Below are positions 54,030-61,745 of a DNA stretch of 64,000 nt, piece by piece (position 1 is the first letter of the stretch; every line of letters begins with the position of its first letter). The DNA is from an uncultured Bacteroidota bacterium (lineage in GTDB: Bacteria; Bacteroidota; Bacteroidia; Chitinophagales; Chitinophagaceae): NCBI GenBank assembly GCA_946479615.1, contig CAMLGR010000001.1, positions 17,852 to 81,851 of the forward strand, read 5' to 3'. Under the pieces are notes generated by a model that had not been told where the DNA came from, searched no databases, and saw only the letters and a program-made list of their open reading frames with translations. The translations under genes were made by a program, and so were the position numbers.

Positions 54030-55031
54030 CTAATTACGTATAAATTTATAGAAACCAGGCGTGGCTGTATCGGCTACTTCGCCATTGGGCTTGTGATAGA
54101 TGAAATAGACTTCCATGTCTTTCTTACGTTCCGCTAATTGCAATCCCTTTACCACTCCCAGTCCCATGAAGGCATTATCATATCCATCGGCTGTGATCGC
54201 ATCGCTGGCAATAACGGTGACACTGATCATTTCATTCTGAAACGGGTAACCGCTGACGGGATCGATCAGGTGACTGATCTTTTTTCCGCCGGCTTCATAG
54301 AATTTCCTGTAATTACCCGAAGTGGTTACCGCACCGCTATCCAATTGAATGATCTTTCGCATGGGTGATCCTGCTGCATCATTGTCATCAGGGCTTTCAA
54401 TACCGATCGTCATTTTTTCACCGGATGGTTTAACACCTTTCACCCGGATCTCCCCTCCCACTTCTACCAAATAACTATGAATATTCTTTGATTCCAGGAA
54501 TTCAGCCAGCAGGTCCACCGAATAACCTTGTGCAATTCCGTTCACATCGATCTGCACACAGGGTTTTGCTTTACTTAACCTGTTTCCTGACAGGCTGATC
54601 TTATCACTACCAATACAAGGCATCAATGACTGGATCGTATCAGCATCCGGCAAGGTAGTGATCCGCTGCGTACCAAACCCCCAGGCCTGCACCAATGGCG
54701 CGACCGTGATATCGAACATGCCGGCCGATTCATGATAGATCTCAAGGGAACGTTTGACAACCACCCTGCATTTTTCATCCAGCTCCAGTGCTTCTGCTGA
54801 ACGATTGAACCGGCTGATCACCGAATAAGGCTTGTAAATAGAAAGCGAACTATCAATACTGGCAAAGAGACTGTCCGTTTCACCAGGCGTGATCACGCTA
54901 TCCGTTGCATAATAAAGAAGGTGATAAGTCGTGCCCTGTGCATGACCGGCAATACGAAATTCCTTCATCTTGACAGGCTTTTGTCCCAGGGAGAGCAGCG
55001 ATACCGCCATGATGAAGAGAAGGAAACGCAT
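54030..55031 (-). CDS. apbE: FAD:protein FMN transferase (ApbE family)
   Basis: 333 residues with a signal-like N-terminus (RFLLFIMAVSLLSL). HAQGTTYHLLYY near 30, DVNGIAQGYSVDLLAEFLESKNIHSYLVEVGGEIRVKG near 164-201, KISHLIDPVSGYPFQN near 252 and AITADGYDNAFMGLG near 280 are ApbE family motifs that bind FAD and metal. The enzyme attaches FMN through a phosphoester to Thr/Ser of periplasmic targets such as NqrB/C or RnfG-like domains. No target gene is seen in the window. It stands apart from neighbours by long hairpins on both sides. Confidence 0.93.
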   Translation of the reverse strand: MRFLLFIMAVSLLSLGQKPVKMKEFRIAGHAQGTTYHLLYYATDSVITPGETDSLFASIDSSLSIYKPYSVISRFNRSAEALELDEKCRVVVKRSLEIYHESAGMFDITVAPLVQAWGFGTQRITTLPDADTIQSLMPCIGSDKISLSGNRLSKAKPCVQIDVNGIAQGYSVDLLAEFLESKNIHSYLVEVGGEIRVKGVKPSGEKMTIGIESPDDNDAAGSPMRKIIQLDSGAVTTSGNYRKFYEAGGKKISHLIDPVSGYPFQNEMISVTVIASDAITADGYDNAFMGLGVVKGLQLAERKKDMEVYFIYHKPNGEVADTATPGFYKFIRN

Positions 55032-55032
55032 A

Positions 55033-55229
55033 GGGATGTGGTGATTGGGGGATTTGGAGATGTGTTGATTTGGTAATTTGGAAATGTGTTAATGTGATGA
55101 TTTGTGAATGAAATAAAACCAAACCAATATACTGGTTATTTTCTAATCATAACCCAAATCATTCTACCTTATCAAATCGTCCCATCAACACATCTCCAAA
55201 TCAACCTATGACCAAATCATCACATCAAC
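55033..55229. repeat. Long-range hairpin, 'GATTTGGAGATGTG' words
   Basis: Left arm 55033-55110 is made of GATTTGG, GATGTG and TTGAT words. Right arm 55150-55229 is made of their inverses (CCAAATC, CACATC, ATCAA). Pairing is imperfect. It separates apbE from the Gfo/Idh/MocA gene on the same strand. Confidence 0.65.
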
Positions 55230-56569
55230 TACAACACCTTTGTCTTACCAGGGATTGCATGCGCATAAAATCCATTGGCATCGGGCATTGACTGCGGTTG
55301 AACATCCCAGCCCAGCTTTTCAGGCATGCCGGTAAGTTGCGAGTTGATCGCATCGTCCCATTTAATTTCTTTTCCTGAATAAGTAGCCATACGACCGAGT
55401 ATTGCAGTCATTGTACTTTTGGCAGCACGTTCTGCATCGGCATATACATATTTACCGGCCGCAACAGCGCCGAATAATTCATCATGTTCTACCTGGTAAG
55501 GATCAGGATCGGCTTTACCATCATGATCATATAACATTTTTCCTTTCGAGTTCCATAGCCTGCCGGTAGAAGTATGATTAGCCGAAAGATAAGCATGTCC
55601 TTTGGTTCCCTGGAAACTTTCATCCACGCGGTTCATCGTGCCTTCATAGTGACGGCATTGACTAAAGATAACCGTACCATCTGCATATTTATATTCCACG
55701 GAATGATTATCGAATATTTCTCCTGTGTCTTTACCTGTGCGCAGGAAACGGCTTCCTGTGCCTTGTGCAGAAATGGGGTATGCTTTTTTAACCCAGTTGG
55801 CTACATCTAGATTATGCACGTGTTGTTCGGTAATATGATCGCCCGAAAGCCAGTTGAAATAATACCAGTTACGCATCTGGTATTCCATTTCCGTTTGTGA
55901 AGCCGTACGGGGACGAACCCATACGCCACCGCTGATCCAGTATACCTGTCCTGAAACAATATCGCCGATATCGCCGTTGTAAATACGTTTGATCGTTTCG
56001 CGATAACAATTCTGATAACGACGTTGAAGACCTACTACTACATTTAATTTCTTGCGTTTCGCTTCTTCCGCTGCTGCGAGTACCGTACGGATGCCGGGTG
56101 CATCAACCGCCAATGGCTTTTCCATGAATACATGCTTGCCCTGGCGAACCGCTTCTGCAAAGGTGGAAGGACGGAACCCGATCGAAGTCGTCAGCAATAC
56201 AACATCTGCTTCTGCGATCGCTTGCTTATAGGCTTCGAATCCGACAAATTTTTTATCTTCTGCTACATCTACTTTTTCTTTCCCGAATTTTGTAAACAAG
56301 GCATCATGGCTTTTATCGATATTATCACGGAATACATCTGCCATCGCTACCAGCTTCAGGTTGAATTTTGTACTCAATGCCTGTACAGTGGCACCCGTAC
56401 CTCTTCCTCCGCAACCTATCAATGCGATCCTGATAGTATCCGATGAACCCGAGAAGGCATTTACCGGCATATTGCTCAATAATAATCCACCGGCGGCTAA
56501 CAGTCCCGATTTCTTAATGAATTCCCTGCGGTCCCCATTGGCTGTAATGATCTTGTTATTTGTATTCAT
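55229..56569 (-). CDS. Gfo/Idh/MocA family oxidoreductase, Tat-exported
   Basis: 446 residues. DRREFIKKSGLLAAGGLLLSNMPVNAFSG is a Tat signal with twin Arg at 14-15. IRIALIGCGGRGTGATV near 46-62 is the NAD-binding motif, and VFMEKPLAVD near 150 holds the conserved EKP Lys. HITEQHVHNLDVANW near 240 has the His used in catalysis by relatives. Periplasmic members with a bound cofactor oxidise sugars at C3 or work on 3-keto intermediates (known for relatives, inferred here). Second in a small minus-strand operon after PhyH and the FGE-like gene. Confidence 0.9.
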   Translation of the reverse strand: MNTNNKIITANGDRREFIKKSGLLAAGGLLLSNMPVNAFSGSSDTIRIALIGCGGRGTGATVQALSTKFNLKLVAMADVFRDNIDKSHDALFTKFGKEKVDVAEDKKFVGFEAYKQAIAEADVVLLTTSIGFRPSTFAEAVRQGKHVFMEKPLAVDAPGIRTVLAAAEEAKRKKLNVVVGLQRRYQNCYRETIKRIYNGDIGDIVSGQVYWISGGVWVRPRTASQTEMEYQMRNWYYFNWLSGDHITEQHVHNLDVANWVKKAYPISAQGTGSRFLRTGKDTGEIFDNHSVEYKYADGTVIFSQCRHYEGTMNRVDESFQGTKGHAYLSANHTSTGRLWNSKGKMLYDHDGKADPDPYQVEHDELFGAVAAGKYVYADAERAAKSTMTAILGRMATYSGKEIKWDDAINSQLTGMPEKLGWDVQPQSMPDANGFYAHAIPGKTKVL

Positions 56570-56586
56570 GGCATGCTTTTTATATT

Positions 56587-57585
56587 TTATAAATCAGGTA
56601 TCGGTTGAGTGTTATAATATTTTTCAATTTCTTCCTTCGAAGGAGGGGTTACTGGTCTTACGATCCGTATGCCGACAAACGGCGCTTCCGGGAACCACCA
56701 GTTACTCTTGGGTATCTGCGGATCATTTCTTTTCCATCGCGGATCCGATTTACCACGACTGGCAGAGCGCAATGCAGCAGGCGCATCGGCATAAGAGCCA
56801 CCGCGGATGACGTGCGGATATAATTTTACAGGAACCGCCACAGGATTATCAGCTATACTGTCTTTAAATTTTTTATAATAATCCGTTTCATATTGATCCA
56901 TGGTCCACTCTCCTGCATTGCCCAGCATATCATACAATCCCCATGCATTTGGCTTCTTTCTTCCGACAGGATGTGTTTTCTCCTGGCTATTCGATACATA
57001 CCAGGCGTAGTCACCGAGCTTCGAAGAACTGTTTCCAAATGAATACGGTGTTTTGGTTCCTGCACGGCAGGCATATTCCCATTCTGCTTCTGTGGGAAGG
57101 CGATAAAAAACTCCTGTTCTTGTATATAACCATTTGCAAAACTGGATCGCATTGTATTGCGTCATTCCAATAGCAGGAAATCCTTCCTTGCCCATGCCGA
57201 ATGTCATGTCTAGATAAGGTTTGGTAGGTCGTGTAACTGCATCGACAAACGCATCGATCGAATCGCTGTTCCTGGTGGGATCGTAATCATGATACACAAA
57301 CAATTCGTACAGGTCCCAGGTGATCTCGTACTGGCTGATATAAAATGGAGCGAGCTTTACTTTATGCAAAGGCCCTTCATCGGGTTTCCTGTTCTTTTCA
57401 CCGGCAGGGCTCCCCATCAGGAATTGTCCGCCGGGAATAGCAATCATTTCAATGACCGGTTCTGCGCCCGGTATGCTTTGCCTGTAAGAACCAGTAACGG
57501 GTTGTGCTTTTGCTGTCAACGCAACTGCCAGTAATAAGACGATGGCTGCTAAATGTTTTATCTTTTCTCTCGGATACTCAATCAC
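56587..57585 (-). CDS. SUMF1/formylglycine-generating-enzyme-like protein without active-site Cys
   Basis: 332 residues with a signal peptide ending in AKAQ. IPGGQFLMGSPAGEKNRKPDEGPLHKVKLAPFYISQYEIT and GMTQYNAIQFCKWL, RLPTEAEWEYACRAGT, GLYDMLGNAGEWTMD and VIRGGSYADAPAALRSASRGKSDPR are the blocks of the FGE-sulfatase domain (PF03781). The two catalytic Cys found in true FGE after RGGS are replaced (SYADAPAALR), and no sulfatase gene is present, so it is likely a non-catalytic or carbohydrate/protein-binding member. It is translated between PhyH and Gfo/Idh/MocA genes. Confidence 0.85.
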   Translation of the reverse strand: MIEYPREKIKHLAAIVLLLAVALTAKAQPVTGSYRQSIPGAEPVIEMIAIPGGQFLMGSPAGEKNRKPDEGPLHKVKLAPFYISQYEITWDLYELFVYHDYDPTRNSDSIDAFVDAVTRPTKPYLDMTFGMGKEGFPAIGMTQYNAIQFCKWLYTRTGVFYRLPTEAEWEYACRAGTKTPYSFGNSSSKLGDYAWYVSNSQEKTHPVGRKKPNAWGLYDMLGNAGEWTMDQYETDYYKKFKDSIADNPVAVPVKLYPHVIRGGSYADAPAALRSASRGKSDPRWKRNDPQIPKSNWWFPEAPFVGIRIVRPVTPPSKEEIEKYYNTQPIPDL

Positions 57586-57623
57586 TATATATGTTTTCTA
57601 TACTTAAGATACCAATATTCGCA

Positions 57624-58385
57624 TTAACCTGCGACGCTCATCTTTTTTTGTTCATTTAACGATTTCTGATATGCTTCCAGTGCATCCGTATCGACCTTTG
57701 CCGATTTGGCAAAGTAAATAAATCCAAGTGCCTTGCGGCTGCGTGTTTCACTTTGATTCGCGCCTGCTGTATGAATAGTAAGTGAATGATGGATCAACAG
57801 GTCTCCTGGTTGCGCGGGGAAATAAATTTCATTGGCAATATCTTTTTCACCGTAATCAGTTATACCCTGGGAAAATCCCAATGTCTGCGTTCTTCCATGC
57901 GGACGCATCCCTGTTAAATGCGATCCCCTGATATAACGAACACAACCATTTTCACGGTCCACATCTTCCAATGCCATCCACATGGTTACCGCCCTCGAAG
58001 GTCTTAGCATGAAATAATAACCATCCTGGTGCGGAGGCGTTGCCTTACCGATCTTTGGCGGTTTATTGAAATATTCAATGGTCTTGCCATCCACTTCTTC
58101 TTCGAGCAATGATTTGGCAATGTTTTCGAATTTGCTTCCTTTGAGCATCGTCTCAAAGAAAGAATCGTATACGTTTATATCCTGTAATTGTTTCAGTGTG
58201 GACTGATCCTTTCTATCCTCGTAGAATACATGCTCGGGATGCATTTTAGGTAATGAGTTTTTGATGAAGGCGGAGAGTTGTTGATTTACTTTATCGATCT
58301 CGCCCCTGCTCATGAAACCGGGAATATAAACATATCCATCTTTGTCAAAAGAATCTTTAAGATCCCGGACGGATTTTTCATTCAT
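57624..58385 (-). CDS. Phytanoyl-CoA dioxygenase (PhyH) family protein
   Basis: 253 residues. The Fe(II)/2-oxoglutarate oxygenase ligands are HQD near 119-121 (PPHQDGYYFML) and the distal His in LLIHHSLTIHTAG near 200, with the 2-oxoglutarate-binding Arg in ETRSRKALGFIYF near 216. DYDFSKDG-like DSFDKDGYVYIPGFM starts the domain. No signal peptide; cytoplasmic. The substrate of island members is unknown; hydroxylation or oxidation of a sugar-derived compound fits the context. First gene of its operon, preceded by an island operator. Confidence 0.85.
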   Translation of the reverse strand: MNEKSVRDLKDSFDKDGYVYIPGFMSRGEIDKVNQQLSAFIKNSLPKMHPEHVFYEDRKDQSTLKQLQDINVYDSFFETMLKGSKFENIAKSLLEEEVDGKTIEYFNKPPKIGKATPPHQDGYYFMLRPSRAVTMWMALEDVDRENGCVRYIRGSHLTGMRPHGRTQTLGFSQGITDYGEKDIANEIYFPAQPGDLLIHHSLTIHTAGANQSETRSRKALGFIYFAKSAKVDTDALEAYQKSLNEQKKMSVAG

Positions 58386-58447
58386 AATAATCAGTTTGAA
58401 TTAATAGTTAAACGATGACGGGTCATTTTGCAATATGACGGCCTAAC

Positions 58448-58514
58448 CAAATGTAATAAGACAGCAGGGTTCGTTCATACTACGTTCTTTCTCAATTATG
58501 ATACTATTCTTCAG
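58448..58514 (-). promoter_or_regulatory. Island operator and -7 box, PhyH operon
   Basis: On the minus strand CTGAAGAATAGTATCA (complement of 58499-58514) is followed after 44 bases by TACATTTG (complement of 58448-58455), a perfect TAnnTTTG. The start codon at 58385 lies about 60 bases on. A related GTATGA is 24 bases after GTATCA. Confidence 0.5.
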
Positions 58515-58532
58515 GAGAAATGTGTGAACAAT

Positions 58533-59648
58533 TCAGATCGTAATGGAGCGGTCGCGGGCAATGATTTTCCAGCTTCCGTCCACATACCCATTATCGATAG
58601 TGATGGCAGTATCGTAGAGTGCGCAGGTGGGACAAATATGTATAGGCAACCCATAGAAAAGGTCGCCGATCTTCCAGGAATGATCTTTACCGGCATCTAC
58701 CACCAAATGCTCTTCGCTCTGGCTGACGATGGTGAGCCCAGGTGCATTGAGGAATGATACCCGTTTTTTCAATTCGTTTTCGGCAGCAACAGATTTATGT
58801 CCCATATCGAGACAAAGCGTTGTTTCACCGGGAAAAGAAATAACACGGGTGATAACAAGTGCAGCCGGTAAAAAAGGTTGATCGGGTATTGCATCGAGAT
58901 AACCCTTATCCCAATAGATAAAGGTACCGGGGCTGCATTCGATATTCTCCTGTGCGGCATAGAAAGGAAAAGTCGGGGATCCACCGGCTACCATGCGGGG
59001 TGCATATCCTTTTTTTACAAGTTCGCTTTTCATAGCAAGCACTGGTGCAAAAGCAGCATGGCAAACGGCCCTGCGTTCTTCGATATCTGTATTATTGATA
59101 TGGCCATCATAAGCATGCAGACCTGTGATGCTGATACCTTTTAATCCGGCACATTCTTCATATAACTGGATAGCTTCTTTTCCCGGTTTGATACCGGTGC
59201 GGTTCATACCGGTATTGAGATCGATATAAACGGGAATGACGATATCGTTGATCCTTGCCAGTTTAGCAATAGCACTGGCAGAAGAAAAATTATCTACGAG
59301 ACAGGAGAACGAAGTAGCTGGATATTTTTTTATCAATACAATGAACCGATGAAGTTTGGGCCCGACGGGTTGATAAGCAAGCAATACATCTTTGACTTTG
59401 CAAAGACCCAGCATTTCGGCTTCGGCGATCGTTGCACATTTGAATTTATCGATACCGGCTTCCATCAGCAGCAAAGTCGCTTCTTTGGTCTTATGCGTTT
59501 TTACATGTGGACGGAGGCGCTTCGGATCATCGATCATCGTTTTCAGCAGGCTGATATTTTGTTTGACGCGTTCAGGATAAATAACAAGCGCAGGTGTATC
59601 CACCTGGTCGGCATCCCTGATCAAGTACCAGCTATCTGCTTTACTCAT
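58533..59648 (-). CDS. D-threonine-aldolase-like PLP enzyme
   Basis: 371 residues of the alanine-racemase fold III. DTPALVIYPERVKQNI at the start, RPHVKTHKTKEA with the PLP Lys at about 50, and the C-terminal metal-binding motif GLPIHICPTCALYD near 343 are the features of D-threonine aldolases and D-serine dehydratases of this family. It would cleave or dehydrate D-3-hydroxy amino acids using PLP and a divalent metal. The gene overlaps the epimerase gene by 4 bases. The reason for its presence in the island is not clear. Confidence 0.88.
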   Translation of the reverse strand: MSKADSWYLIRDADQVDTPALVIYPERVKQNISLLKTMIDDPKRLRPHVKTHKTKEATLLLMEAGIDKFKCATIAEAEMLGLCKVKDVLLAYQPVGPKLHRFIVLIKKYPATSFSCLVDNFSSASAIAKLARINDIVIPVYIDLNTGMNRTGIKPGKEAIQLYEECAGLKGISITGLHAYDGHINNTDIEERRAVCHAAFAPVLAMKSELVKKGYAPRMVAGGSPTFPFYAAQENIECSPGTFIYWDKGYLDAIPDQPFLPAALVITRVISFPGETTLCLDMGHKSVAAENELKKRVSFLNAPGLTIVSQSEEHLVVDAGKDHSWKIGDLFYGLPIHICPTCALYDTAITIDNGYVDGSWKIIARDRSITI

Positions 59649-60487
59649 AATGCTTCTTTTAAGAAGGCCAGTCCTTTTACCGGTATATCATCTCTCGACG
59701 CTTCGATCGTGCGCCAGATAGAAGCCGCTTTCGCTATGGCTTTTACATCCTGCGTAAAAGATTCGATGACCACATCGCCGGCAAAATTAATCTTCTTTAG
59801 CGCAGCACTGATCTTTTTCCAGTTGATCTGGTCCGCACCGGGTATACCGCGATCGCAACCACAGGCATGAAGATGGCGCAGTTTATCGCCGGCAGCGATG
59901 ATCGCTTTCCCGGGGTCTTTTTCCTCGATGTTCATGTGAAAGGTATCGAGCAATAACATCATCGCCTCATGATCCACATCCCGTATAAGTTTCATCGCCT
60001 GGTCGCAGGTATTGATAAAATCGGTTTCATACCGGTTAAGTGGTTCCAGCGCGATCTTCACGTTGCATTTTTCTGCGAATTGAGCGATCTCTTTGAGATG
60101 TCCCACGACTGTTTTCCATTGCGATTGATAATCCTGCGGCGATACTGCTTCTGCCCTGCCTACCGTTGAATAGATTGGACCGATCAATGTATGCGAACCG
60201 AGTGCCGGCATCATCGCCAGCAATCCTTTTACATACTCCAGTCCTGCTTTTTGTTCGGCAGGTGTGCCACGCAGGTCGCGGCCCGGCCCCATCGCCGCAC
60301 CGACCGAACCACAGACCAGTCCATTTTCATCCAATGCTTTTTTTACCAGTACCGGGTCGATATGCGATACATCTTCGATCGCGATCTCGACTGTATCGAA
60401 TCCCCATTTTTTAAATTGTGGAAACCATTTTACACTTTCATTGGTAAATGGCGAAGAAAATAGAAATGTGTTGATGCCGAATCTCAT
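59645..60487 (-). CDS. Sugar phosphate isomerase/epimerase (D-tagatose 3-epimerase-like)
   Basis: 280 residues, TIM barrel of the AP-endonuclease 2 family. Metal ligands are Glu in IALEPLNRYETDF near 148, Asp in MLLLDTFHMNIEE near 180, His in LRHLHACGCDRG near 206 and Glu in VVIESF near 242. NRYE and TFHMN are typical of D-tagatose/D-psicose 3-epimerases. It would epimerise a keto-sugar at C3 and fits a pathway that produces 3-keto sugars. Cytoplasmic; translationally coupled to the downstream PLP enzyme gene. Confidence 0.87.
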   Translation of the reverse strand: MRFGINTFLFSSPFTNESVKWFPQFKKWGFDTVEIAIEDVSHIDPVLVKKALDENGLVCGSVGAAMGPGRDLRGTPAEQKAGLEYVKGLLAMMPALGSHTLIGPIYSTVGRAEAVSPQDYQSQWKTVVGHLKEIAQFAEKCNVKIALEPLNRYETDFINTCDQAMKLIRDVDHEAMMLLLDTFHMNIEEKDPGKAIIAAGDKLRHLHACGCDRGIPGADQINWKKISAALKKINFAGDVVIESFTQDVKAIAKAASIWRTIEASRDDIPVKGLAFLKEAL

Positions 60488-60510
60488 ATGGTAGTATTGA
60501 ACAGTTATCG

Positions 60511-61701
60511 TTAATTTTTTATTTGCTCATAAACAAACACACCTTTTTTATTGGAAACGATGATATCGATGCGTTTGTCTTTGGTAATATCTTCTGCGAG
60601 CAGGTGTAATCCCACACCGGTATTATCATCCAGCTGATGGCGTATCCAGCTCGGTTCGCGGCCGGGTTTGCCTGGTTTATATTCGAACCAGTATAATACA
60701 GAAGGCTCCATATCTCCGGGATCGCCTTTGATATGTGCGAGATATCGTTTACCGGTGATCAAATCAGGATACCCATCGCGGTTGATATCAGCAAAAGCAA
60801 GCCCATGACTTTCTGAAAATGTTTTATCGATCACATGGTGTTTCCAACTGATATTCCCGTTGGCATCTTTTACCTGCTCATGCCACCACACACCATAGTT
60901 ATGCGCCGATGAAGAAATTACATCAAGATCACCATCCCTGTCCACATCCATCGTATACATTTCAGCACAATCATCTCCGAAATCGGCCGGGTGAAAAACC
61001 CATCCGGGTTGTTTCGGATCTTTTGGCATTTCCCACCAACCTTCTTTGATGAGAATATCTTTTCGTCCATCATTATTCATGTCTTCAAAACCGAGGCCAT
61101 GTATAGTTGGTTTATAAACGCCCAGGACGGTATCGGTACTGAAAGGAAATTCTGACCAGGCCGTATCTGCACGATTAACCGGAGCGCGGAGCCATACCAT
61201 TTTCTTTTTAACGGCGTTGGCGCAAATAAGATCTTTGCGTCCATCACCATCCACATCCACAAAGATGGGCGCTTCATTACCGGTATTTGCATAGACGAAA
61301 TGCATTTTCCAATGACCTGTCTTTTTACCGGGATTTTCATACCACACTGTTTCGCGGCCGGGAAGACCGATGCGGATCAGGTCGATCCAGCCATCTTTAT
61401 TTACATCGAGTGAGAAGTTAAGAAAGGAATTACTATACCCTTTTGTAGCAGAGAAAGTATCCGGTTTTGCAATTTCATGCTTTGTCCAGGAAGGTGCTTC
61501 AAACCAGTAGGCTCCTGCAAGCACATCTGTTTTTCCATCGTGATTGACATCCCCTACAGCTACACCTTCCGATACGAAATCGAGGGTCAGTATATGTTTA
61601 CGGAAAGATACATTGGATATTTTCTGGGCAATGACCAACTGGCCGGATAACAGGCAAAGTATCAACATTACACCGAACCTGTTATGCAATCGCTTTATCA
61701 T
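60511..61701 (-). CDS. Secreted FG-GAP/VCBS-repeat propeller protein
   Basis: 396 residues with a signal peptide ending in LVIAQ. The remainder has repeats of DVNHDGKTDVLAGAYW, DVNKDGWIDLIRIG, DVDGDGRKDLICAN, DMNNDGRKDILIKE, DVDRDGDLDVISSS and DINRDGYPDLITGK, calcium-binding DxDxDGxxD loops of integrin-like propellers. This fold is used for ligand binding or as a lyase platform. First gene of a three-gene run with the epimerase and PLP enzyme; 44 bases after ppsA on the same strand. Confidence 0.85.
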   Translation of the reverse strand: MIKRLHNRFGVMLILCLLSGQLVIAQKISNVSFRKHILTLDFVSEGVAVGDVNHDGKTDVLAGAYWFEAPSWTKHEIAKPDTFSATKGYSNSFLNFSLDVNKDGWIDLIRIGLPGRETVWYENPGKKTGHWKMHFVYANTGNEAPIFVDVDGDGRKDLICANAVKKKMVWLRAPVNRADTAWSEFPFSTDTVLGVYKPTIHGLGFEDMNNDGRKDILIKEGWWEMPKDPKQPGWVFHPADFGDDCAEMYTMDVDRDGDLDVISSSAHNYGVWWHEQVKDANGNISWKHHVIDKTFSESHGLAFADINRDGYPDLITGKRYLAHIKGDPGDMEPSVLYWFEYKPGKPGREPSWIRHQLDDNTGVGLHLLAEDITKDKRIDIIVSNKKGVFVYEQIKN

Positions 61702-61745
61702 AACTATTGTTTTAATGCGTATTGAAACCCTTCACCTCATTTCTT

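Noticed and set aside
56587..57585. Sulfatase-maturation locus for a sulfated glycan
   Set aside because: The FGE-like protein lacks the catalytic Cys and no sulfatase is encoded in the window.
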